Assembly: GCA_016704345.1 (NCBI GenBank)
Contig: JADJAH010000019.1
Span: 85,292-149,291, forward strand
DNA length: 64,000 nucleotides
From: Ignavibacteria bacterium
GTDB lineage: Bacteria; Bacteroidota; Ignavibacteria; Tepidaquicellales; Tepidaquicellaceae
Direction: 5' to 3'
Position 1 is the stretch's first letter. The number at the start of each line of letters is the position of its first letter. Under the pieces are notes generated by a model. That model ran no database searches. It saw nothing but the letters and a program-made list of their open reading frames with translations, and was not told the DNA's origin. Shown one piece after another: positions 47,048 to 56,208 of this stretch. Both the position numbers and the translations under genes were made by a program.

Positions 47048-48376
47048 ATGAAGTTTAAATCAACTGCTGAAACTCTGATTTTGCTTTTGATAGCCCTTTT
47101 TGCAGCGTCTGTTTCTTTACATGCACAAGATAAGAAAGTGATTGCATCTGCAGAAGATGCCATACTTGTTGCGATGAAGTCAAATGCAGAATTGTCAAAG
47201 GCAAAAATTGACGAGTTGAAAGCGGCCAGCAAAGTTTCAGAGGTTTACAGTGAGAATCTTGTTCCGACCACAAATCTTAATATGATCTTCACAAGATCCT
47301 TTAAGAAACAGGTGCTTAGCATTGCCGGCGAGACCTTTGAAATCGGCTCAGACAATTCAATATTAACACAGATTGAAATTACTGAACCAATTCCCATTCT
47401 TGGGACACCAGTATTCACCGGAATCCGCATTGCCGAGCACTATCAGAATATTCAGCGAGAAAACGTCAGACGCGTTGAAGCAGACATTAAGAATAATGTT
47501 AAGAAGGCTTATTACAGTGTATTGCTTAGTCAGTCAGTTTATGATTTGAATATTATCACTAAGCAAAATACTGAAGAGAACTTAAAGGTAGTAGAAGGGA
47601 GATTCAGAAATGGAGTTGCTACAGAATTTGACCTTCTTAGGGCTAAAGTAAAACTTGAGAACATTCTTCCCAATTTATCAAGATCAGAAAGAAATGTTGA
47701 GATAAGCAGGAAAGCGCTTGCAAAGACTATGGGCATGGATGTTTCTGAAAATCTGGAGGTGATTGGCGTACTTGGCTTTGACAGTTCAGAAGTTATTGAA
47801 AACACTTCTTCAATAGTCAGAAAAATAACAGATGGGAATGTGCTTGTTAGACAATTGACTCTAAACAAAAAGATCAACGAAGAACTTGTGAAAATTGACA
47901 ACGCAAATTATTTGCCGAAGCTGTTTCTATTTGGCAATTGGACCAATTCATCCAACGAAAACGATGGCACAGCTATAAATGGCTACAGATTCTTTAACAC
48001 GCTTAATGCCGGAATAGGACTGACCTGGAATCTTAATCTTTTCAGGAACAGCTTCAAGAAAGAGCAATCTGTGCTGGAAGTAAAAAAATCTGAAGAGGAC
48101 ATTCGCGATATCAAGCAGACTCTGAAGCTAACATCCGAGAGTGCAATTATTGCTCTTGATGATGCCAGACAGAGAATCATTTCACAAAGATCTACAGTGG
48201 ATCTGGCTCAAAGAGGACTTGACCTTGCGAATAAAAGTTATCTTGCCGGAGTATTGACTCAGATTGACGTCTTGGATGCAGAACTCTCGTTATATCAATC
48301 CAGGCTTGGTTATCTTCAGGCAATTTATGATTATCAGGTAGCAAAATCAGAACTCGAAAAACTTTTGGAAAAATAA
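47048..48376 (+). CDS. TolC family outer membrane efflux protein
   Basis: A 442-residue outer membrane channel protein with a signal peptide ending near Ala26 (SVSLHAQ) and the OEP layout of long coiled-coil helices, for example SAEDAILVAMKSNAELSKAK and, at the C-terminus, YLAGVLTQIDVLDAELSLYQ. Three such subunits form the channel for the RND pump encoded downstream. It is followed after 4 bp by the adaptor gene. Confidence 0.93.
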   Translation: MKFKSTAETLILLLIALFAASVSLHAQDKKVIASAEDAILVAMKSNAELSKAKIDELKAASKVSEVYSENLVPTTNLNMIFTRSFKKQVLSIAGETFEIGSDNSILTQIEITEPIPILGTPVFTGIRIAEHYQNIQRENVRRVEADIKNNVKKAYYSVLLSQSVYDLNIITKQNTEENLKVVEGRFRNGVATEFDLLRAKVKLENILPNLSRSERNVEISRKALAKTMGMDVSENLEVIGVLGFDSSEVIENTSSIVRKITDGNVLVRQLTLNKKINEELVKIDNANYLPKLFLFGNWTNSSNENDGTAINGYRFFNTLNAGIGLTWNLNLFRNSFKKEQSVLEVKKSEEDIRDIKQTLKLTSESAIIALDDARQRIISQRSTVDLAQRGLDLANKSYLAGVLTQIDVLDAELSLYQSRLGYLQAIYDYQVAKSELEKLLEK

Positions 48377-48380
48377 GATT

Positions 48381-49445
48381 ATGAGGAATTTCAAAATGAA
48401 GTCGTTGATGACTGACAAATTAATGCGTGCGGCAATTGTATTTTTGTTTTCTACTGTCATGCTGTCATGCGGAAGTAAAGAAGAAGAGAAAGTCGAAGCA
48501 GAGAAACAACTGCAGGCAGTGAAGATCAAAGATATTACTCTTCAGCCGTTTCAGGACAACTACAGTGTTGTTGGCATTGTGAAGCCATTTGAATCAGCAA
48601 ACGTTGCTTCTGAAGAAGGCGGTCTTATAACATATATGCCGTTCGACAAAGGTTCAAGAATAGGCAGAGGGCAGACCGTTGTAAGATTCAGAAAAAACTT
48701 TGACAATGCAAACTATGAGCAGGCAATGACACAGTATGAACTAGCAAAAAGCAATTTTGAGAGAGTAGAAAAATTATACAACGAGAACATTTCTACAGAG
48801 CAGGATTATACAAATGCAAAATTCCAGCTGGAGCTTGCAGGAAAATCATTGGATCTTCTTGAAACGAGGCTTGAAAAAGAATATGTCGCTTCTCCGATCA
48901 GCGGAATTGTTACTGAAAAGTATCTTGGTAAAGGAGAAGTAGCAGGCCCCGGAACTCCTATAATCAGCATTGTCGATGTTTCCAGAGTGAAAATATCAGC
49001 AGGAATACCGGAGCGATATATCAATGATATCTCGAAAGGTTCACCGGTAAACATAACATTTGACGTGTATCCAGATGAAGTATTTGAAGGGAAAGTTAAT
49101 TATATAGCGCCGGTCTTGAGTGAAGCAAACAGAACTTTTGAAATTGAGATAGTTTTACAAAACAAAGACGGCAGACTCAAACCGGAAATGAGCGCCAACA
49201 TCACAGTCGAAAAGTCGACACAAGAAGATGCTATTGTCTTATCGCAGGATCTCATTGTTGATGTAGGCAGTGAAAAATTTGTATTTGTTCTTGAAAACGA
49301 TTTAGCGAGGAAAAGAGTGGTTGGTATTGGAGGAAGAAAAAACAATGATGTCCTGATATCATCCGGATTGTCAGTCGGTGACAGATTAATTTACGAAGGC
49401 TTCCAGTCAATTGCTGACGGCGACAAAGTAGTGGTGATAAATTAA
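48381..49445 (+). CDS. RND efflux periplasmic adaptor lipoprotein
   Basis: A 354-residue membrane-fusion protein. The signal peptide ends at a lipobox (TVMLSC); translation from Met6 (48396) would also fit. It has a lipoyl/barrel-sandwich hybrid domain (SANVASEEGGLITYMPFDKG and VASPISGIVTEKYLGKGEVAG), a coiled-coil hairpin between them and beta-barrel and membrane-proximal domains. It links the inner-membrane RND pump to the TolC-type channel. Confidence 0.93.
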   Translation: MRNFKMKSLMTDKLMRAAIVFLFSTVMLSCGSKEEEKVEAEKQLQAVKIKDITLQPFQDNYSVVGIVKPFESANVASEEGGLITYMPFDKGSRIGRGQTVVRFRKNFDNANYEQAMTQYELAKSNFERVEKLYNENISTEQDYTNAKFQLELAGKSLDLLETRLEKEYVASPISGIVTEKYLGKGEVAGPGTPIISIVDVSRVKISAGIPERYINDISKGSPVNITFDVYPDEVFEGKVNYIAPVLSEANRTFEIEIVLQNKDGRLKPEMSANITVEKSTQEDAIVLSQDLIVDVGSEKFVFVLENDLARKRVVGIGGRKNNDVLISSGLSVGDRLIYEGFQSIADGDKVVVIN

Positions 49446-49464
49446 AAGAATTCAGACAGCGAAA

Positions 49465-52400
49465 ATGAATATCTCAAAACCAGCCATAGACAACAAGGTT
49501 ACAGTTTACATACTGATGGCGCTTATAATAATCGTCGGCATTCAGTCATATAATTCCATCCCGAAAGAATCTGCGCCTTCCATAACTTTGCCTTTCATAT
49601 TTGTCACTACTCCGTACATTGGTGTATCGCCTCAGGATATGGAAAATCTTGTGACACAGGAGATTGAAAAGGAAGTCAAAGGCATAAAAGATGTAAAGAA
49701 GATTACATCTATTTCACAAGAGAGTTTTTCTTTTGTGAATATTGAATTTACTCCTGATGTGAACATAGATGATGCTCTGCAGAAAGTGAGAGACAAAGTT
49801 GCAGTTGCAAAGACAAAGATGCCTCAGGATATTGAAGAACCGGTAGTATCGGAAATCAATCTTTCGGAGCAGCCGATGCTTTATGTGAATTTGTCAGGCA
49901 ACTTTGGACTGGCTACTCTCAAGGATATTGCAGACAATCTAAGCGATGACGTCGAAGCAATTCCCGGAGTTCTTGCTGCTGATGTTAAAGGCGGACTCGA
50001 GCGGGAGGTAAAGATCAATGTTGATGCTCACAGATTGAAATACTACGGATTATCATTCGATGACATTATCGGAAAAATAGGACTGGAGAACAGAAGTATT
50101 CCCGGAGGAAGTGTTGACATTGGAAATCAGAACTATCTGATCAGGGTTCCCGGAGAATTTGATGATCCGGCTAAGATCAGTGACATTGTGGTTAAGTCAG
50201 AAATGGGACAGCCTATATATGTTCGTGATGTTGCTCAGGTGATCTACGGATACAAAGAAAGAACTACAATGTCGCGGGAGAATGGGCGCGAAGCGGTGAC
50301 TTTGGTTATAAAGAAAAGAAGTGGTGAGAATATAATCCGGATTTCGGATGAGATAAAAAGTCTGATCAAATCCAAGGAGAGTCAGATTCCAAAAGGTTTA
50401 ACTATCAGTTATACCGGAGACGAGTCAAAGAGCATCAAGAACACTGTACATGAACTGGAGAACGGAATCATCACAGGATTTCTACTGGTGTGCATAATTC
50501 TGCTGGCTTCGATGGGACTTAAGAATGCATTCCTTGTGGCAACATCAATTCCTTTCTCATTTTTGATTTCATTCATAGTACTGAATGCTCTCGGCATTAC
50601 GATGAACATTGTTGTTTTATTTGGATTGATACTCGTACTGGGAATTATTGTTGATGATGCGATTGTGGTTGTTGAAAACATATACCGTCTTCAGGAAAGT
50701 GAAGGTTACAATCCTCATGATGCGGCAATTGAGGGTCCCCGTGAGGTGCAGGTTCCTGTAACTATTGCCACCTTTACAATTATTTCGTCTTTCGCACCGC
50801 TTCTATTCTTCCCCGGAATTGTAGGAGAGTTTATGAAGTATCTTCCTATCACATTAATCATTTGCTTATTCTCATCATTGTTCGTAGCGCTTGTTATTAA
50901 TCCTGTACTGGCAAGTCAGTTCATTGATTTCAAGAAGGACAGGGACAAGCTTGAGAAAAAGAACAAGTGGTACAATTTCATCACAAGGTTTCATTTATGG
51001 TTTGACAATTTGTTTGCAAGAGTGGTAAAGGCTTATGAAAAGACAATCAGGTTTTGTCTCAGACACAGAAAGCTAACAATTTTAGGAACAGTTGCTTTTC
51101 TGATCCTGGTTTTTTTCTTATACGGAAAATTCAACAACGGAGTCGAGTTCTTTCCTTCTGTTGAACCAAGACAGGCATATATAAATCTGAATATGCCGGT
51201 TGGTACAAATCTTGACAAATCGAACGAAGTGTCTAAAGTCATTGAAGAAAAACTTCCTGCCTTTAAGGACATTGAATTCTTTCTTACAAATGTTGGCTCA
51301 GAGATTGGTGAAGGCTTCGGATCTGATGCATCCAATAAAAGCACCATCACATTGAGCTTCTATGATAAAGTTGACAGGTCTAAGAGTTCATTTGAGACTA
51401 TAGAAGATATACGGGAAGCTGTTTCAGGAATTACGACTGCAGACCTGAGAATCATAAAGCAACAGGGAGGGCCCTCCTACCGGACCTCCTGTAAATATTG
51501 AAATATCCGGAGATGATTTTGGAATGCTCGGAAAATTTGCCGATGAAGTTAAGCGAGAGATCAAGGATATTCCCGGAATAAAAGATCTGAAAGATGATTA
51601 CGATGAAGCGAGACCGGAAATAAAAATTGAAGTGAACAGAGAGAAGGCATCTCTCTACGGACTCAACATGACTTCCATTGCCTCGACTGTCAGAACGGCA
51701 ATCAACGGAACTACCGCAAGCAAGTTTCGAGTAGGTGATGATGAATATGATATTACTGTAAGGCTTGATTCTGCGCAGAGAGAAAACATCAGACTAATTG
51801 AAGATATTTATTTGTCCGGAAAGGATGGAGCTAAAGTTCCTCTTACGTCAGTTGCCAATGTTACTTTTTCCGGAGGCATAGGCGCTATCAACAGGAAAGA
51901 TCTTAAGAGAGTAGTAACTGTCTCTGCAAATGCAGAAGGACGACTTGGCAACGAGGTACTAGCCGATGTAACGGCCAAGCTTAAGAACTACAATCTTCCT
52001 TCGGGTTATGTGATAAGTTATACCGGTGAACAGGAAGATCAGCAGGAGTCAACTGACTTTCTTAGCAAAGCATTTCTTGTATCGCTTTTGCTGGTATTTT
52101 TCTTTCTTGTAGTAGAGTTCAATTCAATAGTTTCACCCATAATCATAATGTTTACTGTTCTTCTGTCATTGATCGGCGTACTGCTTGGTTTGCTGATCAC
52201 TGACACACCATTTGGGATAATCATGACGGGTATAGGTGTAATTTCACTCGGTGGTATTGTAGTAAGGAATGCGATCATATTGCTCGACTTTCAGGTTGAG
52301 CTTCAAAAGCGAGGGCTCAGCAAGATGGAGTCGCTTGTACAATCAGGAATGATCAGACTGCGTCCGGTTTTTCTTACAGCCGCGGCAACCATTTCAGGCC

Positions 52401-52636
52401 TGATTCCTTTGACAACCGGTGTTGATTTTGACTGGAGATCACTTTCGTGGATCATTGGCGGAGAGAATACAGCATTCTGGAGACCGATGGGTGTTGCAAT
52501 AATATTCGGATTATCATTTGCTACATTTCTTACGCTTGTAGTAGTGCCCGCTATTTTCTATTCAGTTACCAATTTGGTTGAAAGATTCAGAAAGAAAAAA
52601 CCGGAACCTGCAGTGGAATTAGGAATTAAGAATTAA
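49465..52636 (+). CDS. RND family efflux pump (AcrB-like), frameshifted in the middle
   Basis: An inner-membrane proton-driven pump of about 1057 residues. The first part has the TM1 start (KPAIDNKVTVYILMALIII), porter domains and the TM4 motif GIIVDDAIVVVENIYR; the second has GVISLGGIVVRNAIILLDF and LRPVFLTAAATISGLIP. The frames join when one base is removed from GGGCCC at 51469-51474, giving KQQGGPPTGPPVNIEISGDD. The break is probably a sequencing error. The substrate class (drug or lipid) is open. Its C-terminus and stop lie in a (GAATTAA)n array. Confidence 0.93.
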
Positions 52637-52890
52637 GAATTAAGAATTTGTGGGTGCCGGAATAAGGTTGCCCACTTTTCAGGGCTGTTCGGAGTTTGTA
52701 GTAGCTTCTCAATATTGCATTTTGAATTTTCCACTTTCCATTTTCCATTTTCAATTTTCCACTTTCCATTTTCCATTTTCCATTTTCAATTTTCAATTAT
52801 CCATTTTTATCAATTTTCCATTCATTTTCAATTTTCAATTATCCATTTTCAATTATCAATTGTTTTTTACTTTTAACTTTCAACTTTTAC
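52616..52890 (+). repeat. Bipartite heptanucleotide repeat, copy 3
   Basis: At 52616-52649 GGAATTA/GAATTAA units cover the last codons of the RND gene and its TAA (52634-52636). After about 65 bp a long degenerate array of CCATTTT, CAATTTT and CCACTTT heptamers runs from about 52717 to 52890. It is the largest copy. Apart from this, 52637-52922 shows no gene. Confidence 0.88.
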
Positions 52891-52922
52891 CTCCCTACTG
52901 TATTTTGCCACAAATCTAACAC

Positions 52923-54164
52923 TTGAATCACACAAAGGGAAACATTACTGAGCTTGCATCTGACTTTGTATTTGATCTGCTTAAGACAAAGCTGCCTTCA
53001 CTTCACGTTTATCACAATTTCACACACACCGCAGAGGTTGTAGATTCCATAAAAAAAATTGGCTCCAAATCAGGACTCAGCGAAGATGAACTTGAGCCTG
53101 TAATTCTTGCAGGTTGGTTTCATGATACTGGCTTTACAGTATCCGCTGACAATCACGAAGACAAAGGAATTGAGATTGCCAGAGATTTCCTTAAAGCAAA
53201 TCAATATCCCGAAAATAAAATTGAAGTTGTATTATCCTGCATAAGTTCTACCCGATATCCACAAGCACCGCAAAATCTTTTTGAAGAAATAATTTGTGAT
53301 GCCGACCTTTATCACTTAGGAACCAAAGAATTCTCGGACAAGTCGGACCTGCTGCGCGTAGAATGGGAGAAAACCTGCAACAAGCAATACACTGACCTGG
53401 AATGGCTTAGGATCAACATTGACTTTCTGACTACGCATAAATTCTTCACCAAGTATGCCAAAAAAGCTTACGACGAGAAGAAGGCAGAAGCGCTGGTAAA
53501 ACTTCAGAAAAGATACAGAAAGAAACTTGAGCAAGCAGAAGAGGATAAGAAAGCGTCAGACAAACTCGAGCTTGAAAGAATTAAAATAGAAGCGAAGAAT
53601 GCGAACAATCTCAAGAGCGCCCGCGGTATAGAGACTATGTTCCGCAATACCGTGAGGACACATGTGGAGTTCAGCGCAATGGCAGACGGTAAAGCAAATA
53701 TCATGATAAGCATAAACACGCTGATCATTGGCGCGATACTCACCGTCTTGCTAAGGAAACTTGATGTCAATCCGCAGCTCATCATCCCGACATTTATGCT
53801 TCTCACCGTAAGCCTTGTCTGCATTATCTTCGCTATCATGGTAACCCGGCCAAAGTATTCCACCGGCACTTTTACAAAGGAAGATATTCAGAAGAAGCGG
53901 ACGAACCTTTTGTTTTTTGGAAACTTTCATGCTATGCCTTTGGGTGATTTTGAATGGGGAATGAACGAGATGATGAATGATAAAGAATTTCTGTACGGTT
54001 CAATGATTAAGGATTTTTATTATCTCGGCCAGGTTCTCGGCAGAAAATATAAATATTTGCGAATTTGCTACACCATTTTTATGTACGGACTTATTGCTTC
54101 CGTAATTGCTTATGCAATTGCATTTACCACCATGCCTATTCAACCCATGAATCTTTTTGAATAA
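52923..54164 (+). CDS. HD-domain protein fused to a Pycsar-effector-type (PycTM) membrane domain
   Basis: A 413-residue protein. Residues 1-175 form an HD phosphohydrolase domain with His35 (HNFTH), His67-Asp68 (GWFHDTGF) and a metal Asp at 126/128 (CDADLYHLG). A charged coiled coil (about 178-230) leads to a two- or three-helix membrane module (about 238-402: FRNTVRTHVEFSAMADGKAN, then two hydrophobic segments, PLGDFEW and a last helix) that matches the Pycsar effector (PycTM, DUF5706) family. In Pycsar immunity such membrane domains respond to cyclic pyrimidine nucleotides. The HD part may hydrolyse or sense nucleotides. Start is TTG 52923. No cyclase is directly adjacent; sixA follows after 14 bp. 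Confidence 0.82.
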   Translation: MNHTKGNITELASDFVFDLLKTKLPSLHVYHNFTHTAEVVDSIKKIGSKSGLSEDELEPVILAGWFHDTGFTVSADNHEDKGIEIARDFLKANQYPENKIEVVLSCISSTRYPQAPQNLFEEIICDADLYHLGTKEFSDKSDLLRVEWEKTCNKQYTDLEWLRINIDFLTTHKFFTKYAKKAYDEKKAEALVKLQKRYRKKLEQAEEDKKASDKLELERIKIEAKNANNLKSARGIETMFRNTVRTHVEFSAMADGKANIMISINTLIIGAILTVLLRKLDVNPQLIIPTFMLLTVSLVCIIFAIMVTRPKYSTGTFTKEDIQKKRTNLLFFGNFHAMPLGDFEWGMNEMMNDKEFLYGSMIKDFYYLGQVLGRKYKYLRICYTIFMYGLIASVIAYAIAFTTMPIQPMNLFE

Positions 54165-54178
54165 TACTCCCTACATAA

Positions 54179-54694
54179 TTGTCTAAAGACATTCTTCTAA
54201 TTAGACATGCCAAGTCCAGCTGGAAAGAGCCGGGACTGAGTGATCACGACAGGCCGCTGAATAAACGTGGTAAACACGATGCTCCATTGATGGCAAAAGT
54301 TGTTAACAATGCCGGGATCAAACCGGATACACTCATCTCAAGTACTGCTGTCAGAGCAAGAAAAACGGCAGAAGCTTTTGCGGAAATATTCGAAGTTGAG
54401 AAGAAGAATATATTGCTGTCGGAAGAGATTTATTTGGGAGATGTTTCAGAAATCCTGAACCGCCTAAGATCGGTCAAAGACGAATTCAATACAGTTTTCT
54501 TATTTGCACATAACCCGGGCATTACTGATTTTGCTAACACATTATGCAATACTGATATTCTTAATATTCCCACCTGCGGAGTTTTTCATGCCCAAATTCC
54601 TTCATCAAATTGGAAAGATATAGAACCCGGCACAGGTAAGCTCGTCTCATTTGATTTTCCTAAGAACCACTATTCCGGCAAGCAACATGATTGA
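54179..54694 (+). CDS. sixA: SixA-type histidine phosphatase
   Basis: A 171-residue member of the histidine-phosphatase superfamily. The RHAKSSWKEP motif at residues 8-17 holds the phospho-accepting His, with LSDHDRPLNKRGKHDAP behind it, SSTAVRARKTA and the second catalytic His in FAHNPGITDFA. This is the SixA pattern (dephosphorylation of phosphohistidine or small phosphoesters). It begins (TTG) 14 bp after the HD-PycTM gene, so the two may be one transcript. Confidence 0.9.
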   Translation: MSKDILLIRHAKSSWKEPGLSDHDRPLNKRGKHDAPLMAKVVNNAGIKPDTLISSTAVRARKTAEAFAEIFEVEKKNILLSEEIYLGDVSEILNRLRSVKDEFNTVFLFAHNPGITDFANTLCNTDILNIPTCGVFHAQIPSSNWKDIEPGTGKLVSFDFPKNHYSGKQHD

Positions 54695-55144
54695 TTCATA
54701 AGAGCTTCATATTAATGAACTTCTTAAATGGTTCATAATAAAATTCCCAGGTAGTCTTTTTCTCATGCAAAATAATGAAAATCATCACATCCGACTAAAA
54801 CGTTTTGAATAAAATGTAATTAGTTCGAACTATTCACATAGAATAAAATCATTTCCGCTTTCTTTTGAACGACCAAAAGAAAGCTTGGCAAAGAAAAGTC
54901 GCCCGCTGCCGTATAATTGCCTAAAAATTGCTCGCAATGGCTGCAAGAATTTAACTCCTCGCCCGACAGAAGAGCACTGTCGGGCTTCGTCAAACAGAAA
55001 TTCTTGCTACGCCATTGCTCACAATTTTTTTAACGGCAATTATACGAAGGCGGGTTGTTTTTCCGAATCGAAAAAATCCTAATGTTCCAGCTTAAAGTCT
55101 ATATACTTTTCGTTGTTGAAAAATGTTTTGGACGGCAATAACTT
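54695..55144. repeat. Structured inverted repeat in a convergent intergenic region
   Basis: No gene is seen in these 450 bp. Elements: a 12-bp palindrome TAGTTCGAACTA (54821-54832); a perfect 10-bp inverted repeat CTTTCTTTTG/CAAAAGAAAG (54858-54883, 6-nt loop); and a long imperfect inverted repeat with arms 54911-54952 and 54998-55045, at whose tip lies a perfect hairpin GCCCGACA/TGTCGGGC (54961-54985). The whole could fold as one large cruciform or RNA hairpin and may be a miniature mobile repeat. Confidence 0.7.
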
Positions 55145-56206
55145 CTATAACATTTTTGTCACGCTGAACAGCGTGATGTTCTGCAACTTTCCCTTGAGAG
55201 TAAATTCGCCAAGTTCTTCAAATTCCAATTGAGAATCCTGCTCCAGATTTTTGAAAACATCCTGTGAGATCAAGAGATCTTTTCCCAACTCTTTGCACTT
55301 GGCTTGTATTCTTGAAGCCGTGTTCATCACATCTCCGTGAAAAACAATTTCCTTTTTTGAATCACCAATTTCTCCGGCAACTACCTCTCCGGTATGTACT
55401 CCTCCTTTGAATTCCGGTACAACTCCATATTCGTTGATGAATTTGTTCTCAAGGTTGTAAATGATCTCTCTGATTCTGAAGAAACAATTTATGCAGTTAT
55501 TGTTAACAAATGCCTTATCCCCTATCCAGCTAATGATAACTTCATCCCCAACATATTGGTAGATCTCTCCCTTTGATTCTATAATTGGTCCGTCAATGTC
55601 GTAGAAATATTCGTTCATGAATCTGTGAAAATTTAACGGGCCAAGATTTTCGGCAATTGTTGTTGAAGAAGTGAGATCAAGAAACATGAAGGTTCTTACT
55701 TCCACCTTAGGCTTGTTGTATCTGCCGGACAGATAATTCAGAAACACTTTTTTGCCAATGAGAGAACTGATCTGCGCGAAGAAGTTCAGGAGAAAACCCG
55801 CTGCCAGCGAGAAGAAGAGAATTATTCTGAAATCTCCTTTGAAAATGAAATTGTCAAAATCTTCGCTTGCAACAGTCTGCATTATGCCGGTATTGTTGAC
55901 CATGCTTTCGTGGATAACCCAAAGCAAAAGAGTTGGGATTGTTATGACGAGTACATAGAAAAGTGTTTTCAGCAGAAGTGTCGAAACAAACTTTACATTC
56001 TTTAGCTTTTTAGGAAAGACGAACAACTCAAAGTAACCGCATATTAAAGTTATAAAAACTCCAAGGATGATTGCTTTGGTAAGTGCTACTGTATTGAGTC
56101 CAAAGGTTATGAGTGAAAAAGCAGCAGCAACAAAGAGTCCGGATAAAGTAATGAAGAATAATGTTGTGACTTTGTTAGCCGCGCGGGCTTTCGACTCATT
56201 TTTCAT
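55145..56206 (-). CDS. Membrane class III nucleotide cyclase with altered base-specificity residues
   Basis: A 353-residue protein with five to six membrane helices (residues about 15-150) and a C-terminal class III cyclase catalytic domain (about 165-350). Metal Asp177 (FLDLTSSTT) and Asp221 (YVGDEVII) and the transition-state Asn295 and Arg299 (NTASR) are present, so it should be active. The two positions that usually select adenine (Lys, then Asp/Thr) read Gln217 and Val288, so the product may not be cAMP. It is convergent with sixA and the HD-PycTM gene. It abuts the barrel gene upstream. Confidence 0.88.
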   Translation of the reverse strand: MKNESKARAANKVTTLFFITLSGLFVAAAFSLITFGLNTVALTKAIILGVFITLICGYFELFVFPKKLKNVKFVSTLLLKTLFYVLVITIPTLLLWVIHESMVNNTGIMQTVASEDFDNFIFKGDFRIILFFSLAAGFLLNFFAQISSLIGKKVFLNYLSGRYNKPKVEVRTFMFLDLTSSTTIAENLGPLNFHRFMNEYFYDIDGPIIESKGEIYQYVGDEVIISWIGDKAFVNNNCINCFFRIREIIYNLENKFINEYGVVPEFKGGVHTGEVVAGEIGDSKKEIVFHGDVMNTASRIQAKCKELGKDLLISQDVFKNLEQDSQLEFEELGEFTLKGKLQNITLFSVTKML

Positions 56207-56208
56207 TT

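Noticed and set aside
52650..52919. 89-codon open frame composed of FHFPFSIFNFQLSI-type repeats
   Set aside because: It is a translation of the pyrimidine-rich heptamer array and not a protein.
52923..56206. Complete canonical Pycsar operon
   Set aside because: A PycTM-like domain and a class III cyclase are both present, but they are convergent, about 1 kb apart, and the cyclase is a membrane protein; reported only as a hypothesis.
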